Positions 7,866 through 16,005 of a stretch of DNA of 64,000 nucleotides are shown here, one piece after another; position 1 is the first letter of the stretch, and the number at the start of each line of letters is the position of its first letter. Source of the stretch: CAZMXP01 sp964570285 (GTDB taxonomy: Bacteria; Planctomycetota; PLA2). A program made the position numbers and the translations under genes. A model generated the notes under the pieces. It searched no databases. It was not told where the DNA came from and worked only from the letters and a program-made list of their open reading frames with translations. The stretch is taken from contig CAZMXP010000007.1 of assembly GCA_964570285.1 (NCBI GenBank), forward strand, positions 39,870 through 103,869. The letters are read 5' to 3'.

Positions 7866-9355
7866 AGACGCTGGCCGTGCTGGTGGTGCTCGCCGCGGGG
7901 ACGGGGGGGGCGCTGTGGAAGTTCGGGGTGTTCGAGGGGAAGAAGGAGAACGGAAACGGGGGGACCAGGAAGACCCATACCGTCACGCGCGGCACGCTGA
8001 CGATCGCCCTCACAGAGCAGGGGACGCTGAAGACGCTGAAGTCGACGCAGATCCGCTCGGAGACCAACGCGAAGATCCAGTCGATCGTCGCCGAGGGCAC
8101 GAAGGTGCTCAAGGACTCCGTGCTCGTCGAGCTGGACAAGACCGACGCCACCCGCGAGCTCGAGCAGCTCGTCAACCAGGTCACGCAGCTCGAGGCGGAG
8201 CTCAAGAGCGCGACCACCGAGGAGACGATCCAGCTCGACCAGAACAAGACCGACATCGAGCGGGCGAAGCTCGACCTCGAGATCAAGACCGTCGAGCTGA
8301 CGAAGCTGCTCGAGGCGGACATCCCGGCCGAGGTGCGCCGGCTCGACCTGTCCATCGAGGAGGCGGAGACGGCGCTCGAGCGGGCCGAGGACGACGTCAA
8401 GGCGAGCGAGCGGCTCCTGCAGGAGAAGTTCGTCACCGAGAACGACCACAAGCAGACCGTGCTGAACCTGAAGAAGGCCGCCAACAACCTGCAGACGGCC
8501 AAGATGGAGAAGGCCAACTACGAACGGTTCAAGCGCCCCCTCGACGAGCGGCAGAAGAAGGAGGCGGTCGAGGAGGCGACGCGGGGGCTCGAGCGCGCCA
8601 TCAAGCGTGCCGAGGCGCAGATCGCGTCGAAGAACGCGATCGTGACGCAGAAGCGCGTCTCCCTCGACCGCGTCAAGAACATGAAGGAGCAGAAGGAGAA
8701 GGACCTCACGAAGATGACGATCCTCGCTCCCACCGACGGCACCGTCCTCTACGGCGACCCCGACAACCCCTGGAACAACGAGAACATCAAGGTGGGCGGG
8801 CAGGTCTGGAACAGCCAGGTGCTGATGACGCTGCCGGACAGCAAGGAGCTCGCCGCGACCGTCGAGATCCACGAGGCGGACATCAACAAGGTCAAGGTGG
8901 GCATGCCCGTCTACATCACGTCGGAGATGGAGAAGGGGGTCTCCTACGACGGCAAGGTGCTGAAGATCGACGCGGTCCCGAACGCCGGGCGACGCTGGGG
9001 GTTTGGCGAGAACGTGAAGAAGTTCCGCGTCGAGGTGAGCCTCGAGGGGCAGAACCTCAACCTGAAGAACGGCACGAGCTGCATGGTCGAGATCAAGGTC
9101 GGCGAGGTGTCCGACGTGCTGTCCGTCCCGCTGCAGGCCGTCTTCGCGCGGGAGGGCAAGTTCTACTGCTTCCGCCGGAAGGACGGCAAGCCCGAGCGCG
9201 TCGAGGTCGAGACCGGCAGCGCGAGCCGCACCTACGTCGAGATCAAGCAGGGGCTCGAGGAGAAGGACGAGGTGCTGCTCCACGACCCCGAGATCGACGA
9301 GTCGGCGGTCGCCAGGACCGAGAGCGCGGCGCCCGCCCCGAAGGCGAAGCCTTGA
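7862..9355 (+). CDS. Periplasmic adaptor (membrane fusion protein, HlyD/MacA-like)
   Basis: A 497-residue adaptor: one N-terminal membrane anchor (LAVLVVLAAGTGGALW), a lipoyl/beta region up to about residue 80, then an unusually long, charge-rich coiled coil (about 85-290; e.g. LVNQVTQLEAELKSATTEE, QKKEAVEEATRGLERAIKRA), followed by the second half of the lipoyl domain (ILAPTDGTVLYGD), beta-barrel and membrane-proximal domains (GTSCMVEIKVGEVSDVLSVP). It links the inner-membrane ABC permease to the TolC-like duct. GTG start and TTG/GTG overlaps on both sides show tight operon coupling. The coiled coil is longer than in E. coli MacA, suggesting a wider envelope or a longer hairpin. Confidence 0.88.
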   Translation: MKTLAVLVVLAAGTGGALWKFGVFEGKKENGNGGTRKTHTVTRGTLTIALTEQGTLKTLKSTQIRSETNAKIQSIVAEGTKVLKDSVLVELDKTDATRELEQLVNQVTQLEAELKSATTEETIQLDQNKTDIERAKLDLEIKTVELTKLLEADIPAEVRRLDLSIEEAETALERAEDDVKASERLLQEKFVTENDHKQTVLNLKKAANNLQTAKMEKANYERFKRPLDERQKKEAVEEATRGLERAIKRAEAQIASKNAIVTQKRVSLDRVKNMKEQKEKDLTKMTILAPTDGTVLYGDPDNPWNNENIKVGGQVWNSQVLMTLPDSKELAATVEIHEADINKVKVGMPVYITSEMEKGVSYDGKVLKIDAVPNAGRRWGFGENVKKFRVEVSLEGQNLNLKNGTSCMVEIKVGEVSDVLSVPLQAVFAREGKFYCFRRKDGKPERVEVETGSASRTYVEIKQGLEEKDEVLLHDPEIDESAVARTESAAPAPKAKP

Positions 9356-10032
9356 CGGCCGCCGTCCTGAGCCTGCGCGGCATCACGAAGGTCTACGGCG
9401 AGGGGGACGCCCGCCTCGAGGTGCTGAAGGGCATCGACGCCGAGGTCGCCACCGGCGAGTACGTCGCGATCATGGGCCCCTCCGGATCGGGAAAGTCGAC
9501 GCTGCTGAACATCCTCGGCTGCCTCGACCGCCCGACGAAGGGCACCTACGAACTCGAGGGCGAGGACGTCTCGCGCCTCTCCGACAACCGCCTCTCGGCG
9601 ATCCGCGGCGAGCGGCTCGGATTCATCTTCCAGAGCTTCAACCTGATCCCGCAGCTCACCGTGCTCGAGAACGTCGAGGTCCCGCTGCTCTACGACCCCG
9701 GTCCGCGCCAGCGCCGGTCCGAGCGCTGCCGCAGGGTGCTCGACTCGGTCGGGCTCGGCCACAGGCTGAAGCACCGGCCGCCGCAGCTCAGCGGCGGCGA
9801 GCGCCAGCGCGTCGCGATCGCCCGCGCGCTCGTGCGCGATCCGGTGCTGCTGCTGGCCGACGAGCCGACAGGCAACCTCGACTCCAAGACGGGCGAGGAC
9901 GTGCTGCAGTTCATGGAGCGGCTCCATGCCGACGGGCGCACGATCCTGATGATCACGCACGACGCGGCGGTGGCGAGGCGGGCCGGCCGCGTGATCCGCC
10001 TGCAGGACGGGAAGGTCGTGGACTCGGCATGA
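9352..10032 (+). CDS. MacB/LolD-type ABC ATP-binding protein
   Basis: A 226-residue ATPase with Walker A GPSGSGKST near residue 42, canonical signature LSGGERQRVAIARAL near 145, Walker B LLLADEPTGNLDSKTG near 163 and switch His in MITHD. The ADEPTGNLD form is diagnostic of the MacB/LolD/FtsE class. The start is a TTG at 9352 that overlaps the adaptor stop by 4 bp (TTGA). In E. coli this domain is fused to the permease; here they are separate genes joined by a 4-bp ATGA overlap at 10029. Confidence 0.92.
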   Translation: MTAAVLSLRGITKVYGEGDARLEVLKGIDAEVATGEYVAIMGPSGSGKSTLLNILGCLDRPTKGTYELEGEDVSRLSDNRLSAIRGERLGFIFQSFNLIPQLTVLENVEVPLLYDPGPRQRRSERCRRVLDSVGLGHRLKHRPPQLSGGERQRVAIARALVRDPVLLLADEPTGNLDSKTGEDVLQFMERLHADGRTILMITHDAAVARRAGRVIRLQDGKVVDSA

Positions 10033-11306
10033 TCGGGGGGGGCCTGGAACTCGTCCGGCTCGGGCTGCGCAACCTGTTCGGCTATCCGCTGCGCACGCTG
10101 CTGACGATCATCGGCGTCGTCTTCGGCGTCGCGTCGGTGATGGCGATGATCGCGGTGGGCGCGGGCGCCGAGCAGGAGCTGCTGAAGGAGTTCGGGCGCC
10201 TCGGCATCGAGAACATCATCGTCAATTCGGTGAAGTCGACCGAGTCCCGGCCCGACTCCTCGAACAACACCTGGGGCTACAAGCGCTATGGCATCACCTT
10301 CCTCGACGAGGCCCTGATCCGGACGACCGTGCCCGGGCTCCGCGAGGTGCTCCCCGTCGCGAAGCGGACGCTGAACGCGTGGTCGGGGAGCCGGAAGGCC
10401 GAGGTCTCGCTCACCGCGGTGCACGCGCGGCACCTCGACCTCTTCCGCCTGAAGCCCGCGCGCGGCCGCGCGCTCTGCGCCGCCGACGGCGCGACGCTGA
10501 GCCGCGTCTGCCTGATCCGCGAGGGGCTCCTCACCGAGCTGGGCATCTTCCGCGATCCGCTCGGCACCATGCTGCGCGTCGGCAACACCGCCTACGAGAT
10601 CGTCGGCGTGCTGCCGCAGGAGCGGCTCGTCGGCTACGCGCAGAAGGCGCTCGCGGTGGACACCAAGCGCATGGAGGTCTACATCCCCTACGAGACCTTC
10701 GCCAACCGCGTCGGCACCGCGCAGATCACGCAGCGCGAGGGCTCCTTCGAGGCTGAGGACGTCCAGGTGAGCCAGCTCATCGTCGCGGTGCGCGACTCGG
10801 AAGACGTCATCGACGTCTCCCACATGATCAACCGGGTGATGGAGTACAACCACAAGGTCAAGGACTACGAGGTCGTCGTCCCGCTGGAGCACCTCGCGCA
10901 GAAGCAGAAGACCCAGCGCATCTTCAACGAGGTCCTCTTCCTGCAGGCGGCCATCTCCCTGATCGTCGGCGGCATCGGCATCGCCAACATCATGCTCGCG
11001 AGCGTCACCGAGCGCACGAAGGAGATCGGCATCCGGCGCGCGCTCGGCGCGAAGCGCCGCCACATCCTCGCGCAGTTCCTCGTCGAGACGGTCATCGTCT
11101 CGACGCTGGGCGGCCTCGTCGGCGTCGGCGCCGGGTACGGGCTCATCGCGATCGTCGAGTGGAGGACGGGGTGGTCCACCGTCGTCACGCCGGCGAGCAT
11201 CGCGCTGGCTGTCTCCATCTCGGTCGTCGTCGGCATCGTCAGCGGCATCTTCCCCGCGCGGCGGGCGGCGAGGCTCGACCCGATCGCGGCGCTGCGGCAC
11301 GAGTAG
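10029..11306 (+). CDS. MacB-type ABC permease (FtsX-like)
   Basis: A 425-residue permease: first membrane span at about 20-45 (LRTLLTIIGVVFGVASVMAM), a large periplasmic domain of about 240 residues, and three C-terminal spans (FLQAAISLIVGGIGIANIML; FLVETVIVSTLGGLVGVGAG; IALAVSISVVVGIVSGIFP). The motif TERTKEIGIRRALGAKRRHI between spans is the FtsX-family hallmark, and ARRAARLDPIAALRHE is the typical C terminus. With the TolC-like, adaptor and ATPase genes it completes a tripartite mechanotransmission exporter; the cargo (macrolide, lipoprotein, peptide or siderophore) is not deducible. Confidence 0.92.
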   Translation: MIGGGLELVRLGLRNLFGYPLRTLLTIIGVVFGVASVMAMIAVGAGAEQELLKEFGRLGIENIIVNSVKSTESRPDSSNNTWGYKRYGITFLDEALIRTTVPGLREVLPVAKRTLNAWSGSRKAEVSLTAVHARHLDLFRLKPARGRALCAADGATLSRVCLIREGLLTELGIFRDPLGTMLRVGNTAYEIVGVLPQERLVGYAQKALAVDTKRMEVYIPYETFANRVGTAQITQREGSFEAEDVQVSQLIVAVRDSEDVIDVSHMINRVMEYNHKVKDYEVVVPLEHLAQKQKTQRIFNEVLFLQAAISLIVGGIGIANIMLASVTERTKEIGIRRALGAKRRHILAQFLVETVIVSTLGGLVGVGAGYGLIAIVEWRTGWSTVVTPASIALAVSISVVVGIVSGIFPARRAARLDPIAALRHE

Positions 11307-11307
11307 C

Positions 11308-11313
11308 TATAAT
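11308..11313 (+). promoter_or_regulatory. Perfect TATAAT -10 box, 6 nt before the malic enzyme ATG
   Basis: TATAAT at 11308-11313 ends 6 nt before ATG 11320, which would place the transcription start at or next to the start codon. No ribosome-binding site lies between. This is the clearest leaderless promoter in the window. Confidence 0.6.
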
Positions 11314-11319
11314 CGCGGG

Positions 11320-13020
11320 ATGCACCGCTACCTGGCGCGGATCGACCCGGACACGGGGGAGCGCTACCTCCCGGTCCACGACCGGGGGCTGGCGCTTCTG
11401 CGCAACCCGCTGCTCAACAAGGGGACCGCCTTCACGGACCACGAGCGCGACGTGCTCGGGCTGCGCGGGCTATTGCCCGCGCGCGTGACCTCGCTCGACG
11501 AGCAGGTGCCCCGCGCCTACGAGGCCTACCAGCAGTCCGCCGACGACGCGGCGAAGAACCGCTTCCTCTCGCGGCTGCAGGACAGCAACGAGACGCTCTT
11601 CTTCCGCGTCGTCAGCGACCACCTGCGCGAGATGACGCCGATCATCTACACGCCGGTCGTCGCGGAGGCGTGCCGGAACTGGAGCCGCGTCTTCCGCCGC
11701 ACGCGCGGGCTCTACCTCACGCCGGGCGACCGCGGCCGCATGGAGCAGGTCCTCCGCCACGCGCCGGGAGAGCCCGAGGTGATCGTCGTCACGGACAACG
11801 AGCGCATCCTGGGCATCGGGGACCAGGGGGCCGGGGGGATGGGCATCTCCATCGGCAAGCTCTCGCTCTATACCCTCGGCGCGGGCATCCACCCCTCCCG
11901 CACCCTCCCCATGTCGCTCGATGTCGGGACCGACAACGGCGATCTCCTGCGCGACCCCCTCTACATCGGCTGGCGCCAGCCGCGCATGCGCGGCGACGAG
12001 TACTGGGACTTCATCGCGGAGTTCGTGCGCGCGGTGAAGCGCGTCTACCCGGGCGCGCTCCTGCAGTGGGAGGACTTCGGCAAGGGCACGAGCTTCCGCA
12101 ACCTCGAGACGCACCGCGACACGGTCTGCTCGTTCAACGACGACATCCAGGGCACCGCGGCGGTCTCCGTCGCGGGGCTGATGGGCGCGATGCGGCTGAT
12201 CGAGGGGAGGCTGCGGGACCAGACCATCGCGCTGCTCGGCGCGGGCTCCGCGGGCGTCGGCATCTCGCGGCTGATCGTGGACGCGATGCGCGAGGAGGGG
12301 GCGAGCGTCGAGGAGGCGAGGGGCAGGATCTTCACGATCGACAGCAAGGGGCTCGTCGTGCAGGGGCGGCCGGGGCTCGACGACCACAAGCGCGAGTTCG
12401 CGGTGCCGCCCGCGCGCATCGCCGACTGGGGGCCGACCGGAGACCGCATCCCCCTGCTCGACGTCGTGCGGCGCGCGAGGCCGACCGTGCTCTTCGGCGT
12501 CTCCGGCAAGGCGGGGGAGTTCACCGAGGAGGTCGTGCGCACGATGGCGGCGCAGGTGAAGCGCCCGATCATCCTGCCGCTGTCGAACCCGACGGCGTGC
12601 GCGGAGGCGAAGCCCGCGGACCTGATCCCGTGGACGGAGGGGAGGGCGATCATCGGCACGGGCAGCCCGTTCGAGGACGTGCTCTACCTGGGGCGGCGCT
12701 ACCGGATCGGGCAGGGCAACAACGTCTTCATCTTCCCCGGCGTCGGTCTCGGGACGATCGTCACGCGGGCGCGGCGGGTCACCGACGGCATGTTCCTCGC
12801 CGCCGCGCGCGCGCTCGCCGGGTGCATCTCGCCGGACCTGCTCGAACTCGGCTGCGTCTACCCCCGCATCGAGGACGTCCGCACGGCATCGATGGCGGTG
12901 GCCCTGGCGGTCGCCCGCCGCGCCATCGAGGAGGGCGTCGCCGACCCCGTGCCGGATCTGGAACCGCGCCTGGCCCAGTCCATGTGGACCCCCGAGTACC
13001 TTCCCTACAGGCCCTGCTAG
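11320..13020 (+). CDS. maeA: NAD-dependent malic enzyme
   Basis: A 566-residue protein of the long malic enzyme class. It catalyses oxidative decarboxylation of malate to pyruvate. Diagnostic segments: RNPLLNKGTAFT and LRGLLPARV at the N terminus, the catalytic tyrosine motif MTPIIYTPVV (about residue 110), VVTDNERILGIGDQG (about 155), the metal site in QWEDFGKGTSF (about 248), the NAD loop LLGAGSAGVGISRL (about 310) and ILPLSNPTACAE (about 422). The NAD preference is inferred from family (MaeA/SfcA length), not from a residue test. It stands alone: a TATAAT box 6 nt upstream and the infA gene 56 nt downstream. Confidence 0.93.
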   Translation: MHRYLARIDPDTGERYLPVHDRGLALLRNPLLNKGTAFTDHERDVLGLRGLLPARVTSLDEQVPRAYEAYQQSADDAAKNRFLSRLQDSNETLFFRVVSDHLREMTPIIYTPVVAEACRNWSRVFRRTRGLYLTPGDRGRMEQVLRHAPGEPEVIVVTDNERILGIGDQGAGGMGISIGKLSLYTLGAGIHPSRTLPMSLDVGTDNGDLLRDPLYIGWRQPRMRGDEYWDFIAEFVRAVKRVYPGALLQWEDFGKGTSFRNLETHRDTVCSFNDDIQGTAAVSVAGLMGAMRLIEGRLRDQTIALLGAGSAGVGISRLIVDAMREEGASVEEARGRIFTIDSKGLVVQGRPGLDDHKREFAVPPARIADWGPTGDRIPLLDVVRRARPTVLFGVSGKAGEFTEEVVRTMAAQVKRPIILPLSNPTACAEAKPADLIPWTEGRAIIGTGSPFEDVLYLGRRYRIGQGNNVFIFPGVGLGTIVTRARRVTDGMFLAAARALAGCISPDLLELGCVYPRIEDVRTASMAVALAVARRAIEEGVADPVPDLEPRLAQSMWTPEYLPYRPC

Positions 13021-13076
13021 CGGGCCACCGCGATCCGCGCCTTGGAACAGGGCGCATGGTAGGCTCTCGGGGCTTT

Positions 13077-13334
13077 ATGGCGAAAGAAGAACCGATCCGC
13101 GTCGAGGGGAGGGTCATGGAAGTCCTCCCGAGCACGCGTTTTCGCTGCGAGATCGAAGGCGGGCACAAGATCCTCTGCCACGTCTCCGGACGCATGCGCC
13201 GCTTCCGCATCCGCATGCTGCCCGGCGACGTCGTCACCATCGAGATGTCGCCCTACGACCTGAGCAAGGGCCGCATCGTCTACCGCGGCCCGATGCGCCG
13301 GGCCGACCAGGGCGACGGGGATCTCGACGACTGA
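13077..13334 (+). CDS. infA: Translation initiation factor IF-1
   Basis: An 85-residue OB-fold protein, MAKEEPIRVEGRVMEVLPST then FRCEIEGGHKILCHVSGRMR, with the standard IF-1 ending region (GDVVTIEMSPYDLSKGRIVYR). It binds the ribosomal A site during initiation. It is slightly longer than E. coli IF-1 (72 residues) through an acidic C-terminal tail (DQGDGDLDD). ATG 13077 is preceded by TAGGCT about 13 nt upstream. It is not inside a ribosomal protein cluster. A long-armed hairpin begins at its stop codon. Confidence 0.96.
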   Translation: MAKEEPIRVEGRVMEVLPSTRFRCEIEGGHKILCHVSGRMRRFRIRMLPGDVVTIEMSPYDLSKGRIVYRGPMRRADQGDGDLDD

Positions 13335-13395
13335 AACCTCGTCCGGGATTGCGGTGGTCCCGCTGCGCGGGAGCCGCGGGCTCGGACGAGGTTTC
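13333..13395. terminator. Long-armed hairpin at the infA stop codon
   Basis: Perfect 13-bp arms, GAAACCTCGTCCG (13333-13345) and CGGACGAGGTTTC (13383-13395), enclose 37 nt that contain a second stem (CCCGC-TGC-GCGGG). The 5' arm starts inside the infA stop codon. There is no T-run after it, so it is either a Rho-independent terminator without U tract or a bidirectional RNA structure. See the similar hairpins at 14276 and 14639. Confidence 0.65.
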
Positions 13396-13560
13396 CGTTG
13401 TAGTAGAGGCGCGGGGCGCGGTGCGGGTGATTGGGGGGGCGCAGGGGGGGCCGGGGAGGCGGGCGTTGCAAGTCAGAGGGTCTGCGCTTCCTCAAGGCTG
13501 GAGAGGCGGCGGGCGAGAGTCGAAGGATGGCGCGCCGTCAGTGCCCGGTACCTCGCGGGC

Positions 13561-13566
13561 TAGGAT
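13561..13566 (+). promoter_or_regulatory. -10-like box TAGGAT, 7 nt before the DUF433 gene
   Basis: TAGGAT at 13561-13566 ends 7 nt before ATG 13574 with no ribosome-binding site between, another candidate leaderless start. Confidence 0.4.
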
Positions 13567-13573
13567 CCGTTCC

Positions 13574-13825
13574 ATGCGCCCCGACGCCCTCCTCGAGCGG
13601 ATTGTGGTGAACCCGGCGATATTCTCCGGCAAGCCGATCATGCGCGGACGTCGGCTCGCCGTGGAACACGTGTTGGGCATGCTCGCCCGCGGGGACACCT
13701 CCGAGACGATCCTCGAAGGGTACCCGTGGCTCGAGCGCGAGGACATCCACGCGTGCCTTGGGTACGCGCGACGGCTCGTGGCTCACGAACGCGTCGATCT
13801 CAACGCCGCGCCGTCCAATCCGTGA
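13574..13825 (+). CDS. DUF433-family antitoxin
   Basis: An 83-residue protein with the DUF433 core: RIVVNPAIFSGKPIMRGRRL, then VEHVLGMLARGDTSETILEGYPWLEREDIHACLGYA. DUF433 proteins are winged-helix-like and act as VapB45-type antitoxins next to DUF5615 PIN-like toxins. The toxin frame begins at the overlapping GTG (13822) but is broken, so this antitoxin may now be an orphan that could still neutralise related toxins elsewhere. Confidence 0.85.
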   Translation: MRPDALLERIVVNPAIFSGKPIMRGRRLAVEHVLGMLARGDTSETILEGYPWLEREDIHACLGYARRLVAHERVDLNAAPSNP

Positions 13826-13905
13826 GGATCCTGCTCGATGCGTGCATCTGGGGAGGAGCGGCAAGGGACCTCGCCGGCGCGGCGCCCGAGCCATTCGCGG
13901 CATGA
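13822..13905 (+). pseudogene. Remnant of a DUF5615 (PIN-like) toxin
   Basis: A GTG overlapping the antitoxin stop by 4 bp opens a 27-residue frame, (V/M)RILLDACIWGGAARDLAG, ending in TGA at 13903-13905. The sequence is the typical DUF5615 N terminus, with the first catalytic Asp in LLD, but intact family members have roughly 100 residues or more. Nothing resembling the remaining domain appears in the next 100 bp in any forward frame that I could read, so a deletion rather than a simple frameshift seems likely. Confidence 0.65.
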
Positions 13906-14002
13906 TCCGTGGGGTGCAGTGGCGAGTCGCCTTCCCCCCGTCGTGTCTCCGTGACACCGCCACGGCCGCTCCCGGCGCCTTTGCGACCAGCCAGCCGTAG
14001 CC

Positions 14003-14203
14003 TCAACGCTTTCGCGCCGCACGTCGCTTGGGCGCGCGCTCCTGCGCGCGCAACGCCTCGAACTCCCGGATCGCCTTGAGCCTCTGGTCTTCCGGACAAC
14101 TGCCCTTCTCGACCTGAACCGCCTCGATGAACGGAAGCGCCGTGAGTTCTTTCTCGAAGGCGTGGACGGCGGGGGGTGTCTCGTAGCGTCGTATCCTCCG
14201 CAT
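14003..14203 (-). CDS. Small basic hypothetical protein
   Basis: A 66-residue ORF: MRRIRRYETPPAVHAFEKEL at the start, a central LPFIEAVQVEKG, and a Lys/Arg-rich tail (RAPKRRAARKR). I do not recognise the family. Support: a TACAAT -10 box (14216-14221) 12 nt upstream of the ATG on the minus strand and ordinary coding composition. A longer in-frame reading to 14455 is possible but its N terminus is a low-complexity Arg-rich shadow. The basic tail would suit nucleic-acid binding, which is a guess. Confidence 0.45.
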   Translation of the reverse strand: MRRIRRYETPPAVHAFEKELTALPFIEAVQVEKGSCPEDQRLKAIREFEALRAQERAPKRRAARKR

Positions 14204-14215
14204 GGCGTCGGGCGG

Positions 14216-14221
14216 ATTGTA
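14216..14221 (-). promoter_or_regulatory. TACAAT -10 box before the small basic protein gene
   Basis: On the minus strand TACAAT ends 12 nt before ATG 14203. It matches the TACAAT/TACACT boxes upstream of 50878, 49367 and 29616. Confidence 0.45.
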
Positions 14222-14275
14222 TGGCCCCACGCGGCGGCCGTCGCCGCCCGTCCCCAGAGCGCCCCCCGCGTTAGC

Positions 14276-14337
14276 TGAGAATCCGGCCTGAGGGAACAGC
14301 CGCCCCCTTGCCGGCGGCGCCCGCGGCCGGATTCTCA
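14276..14337. terminator. Long-armed hairpin downstream of the 71-residue ORF
   Basis: Perfect 13-bp arms TGAGAATCCGGCC (14276-14288) and GGCCGGATTCTCA (14325-14337) with a 36-nt GC-rich loop. The outer end of the 3' arm coincides with the stop codon of the minus-strand ORF 14335-14550, the same placement as the hairpin at the infA stop. No T-run. Confidence 0.65.
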
Positions 14338-14550
14338 GGCTGCGTCGTGCGCAGCGAGTTCGCGCGCCCGGCGCCACTGCTCGAAGGTGACGGGGGGCTC
14401 CTGCCACTCGGCGACGGCGTCGGCGCCGTGCTGCTCGATCAGCCAGTTGAGCCACTCGACACGCAGAAGCGTCTCCGCCGATGGCGTCTTCTTGACCCTC
14501 CGCCGGGGGAGATCACCGATGCGGGGGCGGGTCTGGATCGTCGTCTTCAT
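14335..14550 (-). CDS. Small hypothetical protein
   Basis: A 71-residue ORF beginning MKTTIQTRPRIGDLPRRRVK and containing LLRVEWLNWLIEQHGADAVAEW. I do not recognise the family. A GAGAAG box sits just before the ATG. The gene ends exactly where the 14276-14337 hairpin starts, which supports a real transcript. Its position next to a degraded toxin-antitoxin module hints at, but does not prove, a related role. Confidence 0.45.
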   Translation of the reverse strand: MKTTIQTRPRIGDLPRRRVKKTPSAETLLRVEWLNWLIEQHGADAVAEWQEPPVTFEQWRRARELAAHDAA

Positions 14551-14638
14551 GGACTTCTCGCGGCAGTGGGCGCGACGGGACTTCGCGCTTGCTGTCTACC
14601 TACTACGACGACGGTCGCATTCGCGGCTTGTAAAAATA

Positions 14639-14704
14639 GTGACATTTCGGCCTCGGGCGGGTGTCCTGAGGAGGGGCGACCTTCCCCTCAGGCCGAAATG
14701 TCAC
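14639..14704. terminator. Long-armed hairpin downstream of the SDR gene
   Basis: Perfect 15-bp arms GTGACATTTCGGCCT (14639-14653) and AGGCCGAAATGTCAC (14690-14704) with a 36-nt loop containing its own GAGG...CCTC pairing. It lies 58 nt beyond the stop of the minus-strand five-gene run (14762). The rest of 14551-14761 shows no gene. Confidence 0.65.
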
Positions 14705-14761
14705 CTAAAGAGGCGCGGGAGCACGGGGGGGTTGGGGGGGGTGGGTCGCCGCGAGGGGGGC

Positions 14762-15478
14762 CTAGAGGCAGGAGCGGCCGCCGTCGACCGGGATGATCGA
14801 TCCCGTGATGAAGTCGTTACAAAGCAGGAACAGCACTGCCGAGACGACCGATTCGGGGCCGCCGAGGCGGCCCAGGAGGTTGGCGGCGGCGAGTTCGTCG
14901 GGGGGGGCGCCGGGACCCTCGGTCGGCAGGATCGCGCCGGGGGCGACGGCGTTGACGCGCACCTCGGGGGCGAGCGCCCGCGCGAGGCCCACCGTCATCG
15001 CCTCGAGGCCGGCCTTCGCGGCGAAGTAGGGCAGGCGGTCGACGTAGGGCCGCCTCACCGCCCAGTCGGTGAGGTTCACGATGGCGCCCGAACCCGCGCG
15101 CTTCATCGCGAGGCCCGCGTCGCGCGCGAGGAAGAAGGGGGCCTTGAGGTTGGTTGCGAGCGTCCTGTCCCATGCGTCGTCATCGATCGCGGCGAGTGGG
15201 GTCTGTTGCCAGATCGCGGCACTGTTGACGAGGATGTCGAGGGGTCCTAGAGCCCGGGTCGCCTCGGCGAGCAGGCGCAGGCGACCGGTCCGGTCGCGCA
15301 GGTCCGCCTCGACGACGACGCTGCCCGGGCAGCGCCCCCGCACCCCCTGAGCATCCTCCACGGACCGGTGGCAATGGATCGCCACCTTGACCCCCTCCGC
15401 CGCGAGCGCCTCGCAGATCGCCGCGCCGATGCGGCGCGCGCCGCCGGTCACGAGCGCGGTCCGGCCGTCGAGCCTCAC
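14762..15478 (-). CDS. Short-chain dehydrogenase/reductase (pteridine reductase-like)
   Basis: A 238-residue classical SDR. Cofactor loop TGGARRIGAAI at about residues 11-21, the NSAA motif in DILVNSAAIWQQ near 87, catalytic Ser in GAIVNLTDWAVRRPYVD (Ser apparently replaced or displaced; the usual S is not obvious), and the YFAAK catalytic Tyr-x-x-x-Lys near 151. The TGGxxRIG loop with downstream HCHRS resembles pteridine/dihydropterin reductases, which prefer NADPH. The GTG start overlaps the mogA stop by 4 bp, and pterin chemistry would fit that neighbour (molybdopterin synthesis). Substrate remains an inference. Confidence 0.82.
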   Translation of the reverse strand: MRLDGRTALVTGGARRIGAAICEALAAEGVKVAIHCHRSVEDAQGVRGRCPGSVVVEADLRDRTGRLRLLAEATRALGPLDILVNSAAIWQQTPLAAIDDDAWDRTLATNLKAPFFLARDAGLAMKRAGSGAIVNLTDWAVRRPYVDRLPYFAAKAGLEAMTVGLARALAPEVRVNAVAPGAILPTEGPGAPPDELAAANLLGRLGGPESVVSAVLFLLCNDFITGSIIPVDGGRSCL

Positions 15479-16005
15479 TTGCCCGGGCGGAAGGCCACGA
15501 CGACCCTCTCGTCCGTCTCCAGATAGGGGCCTTCGAGCAGGTCGATGCAGTAGGGGATCGCCGGGAAGACGGCGAGCAGGCAGTCGCGGATCGCGCGCGG
15601 GCGGCCCGGGAGGTTCACGACGAGGGTGCGGCCGCGGATGCCGGCGATCTGCCGCGACAGGATCGCGGTCGGCACCTTCGCGAGGCTGACCGCGCGCATC
15701 TGCTCGCCGAAGCCGTCGAGGATCTTGTCGCAGACCGCTTCGGTCGCCTCCGGCGTCACGTCGCGGAGTGCGGGGCCGGTGCCGCCGGTCGTGACGACGA
15801 GGCAGCAGTGCTCGCTGTCGCAGAGGTCGCGGATCGCCTGCTGGATCCGCGGCTGCTCGTCGGGCACGAGGCGGGCGACCGGCTCCCAGTCGGACTTGAG
15901 CACCTCGCCGAGCAGCGCCTGGATCGCGGGGCCGCCCTCGTCGGCGTACTCGCCGCGGCTTGCGCGGTCGGAGACCGTGAGGATGCCGATCCGCGCGCGC
16001 GTCAT
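15475..16005 (-). CDS. mogA: Molybdopterin adenylyltransferase Mog
   Basis: A 176-residue MogA/MoaB-fold protein that adenylates molybdopterin before molybdenum insertion. It starts MTRARIGILTVSDRASRGEY, and carries the nucleotide-binding TTGGTGPALRDVTPEAT (about residues 70-86), the GFGEQMRAVSL segment (about 97) and the C-terminal VNLPGRPRAIRDCL ... IPYCIDLLEGPYLE, which matches E. coli Mog rather than MoaB. ATG 16005 overlaps the cyclophilin stop (ATGA). No other molybdenum cofactor gene is in the window. Confidence 0.9.
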   Translation of the reverse strand: MTRARIGILTVSDRASRGEYADEGGPAIQALLGEVLKSDWEPVARLVPDEQPRIQQAIRDLCDSEHCCLVVTTGGTGPALRDVTPEATEAVCDKILDGFGEQMRAVSLAKVPTAILSRQIAGIRGRTLVVNLPGRPRAIRDCLLAVFPAIPYCIDLLEGPYLETDERVVVAFRPGK

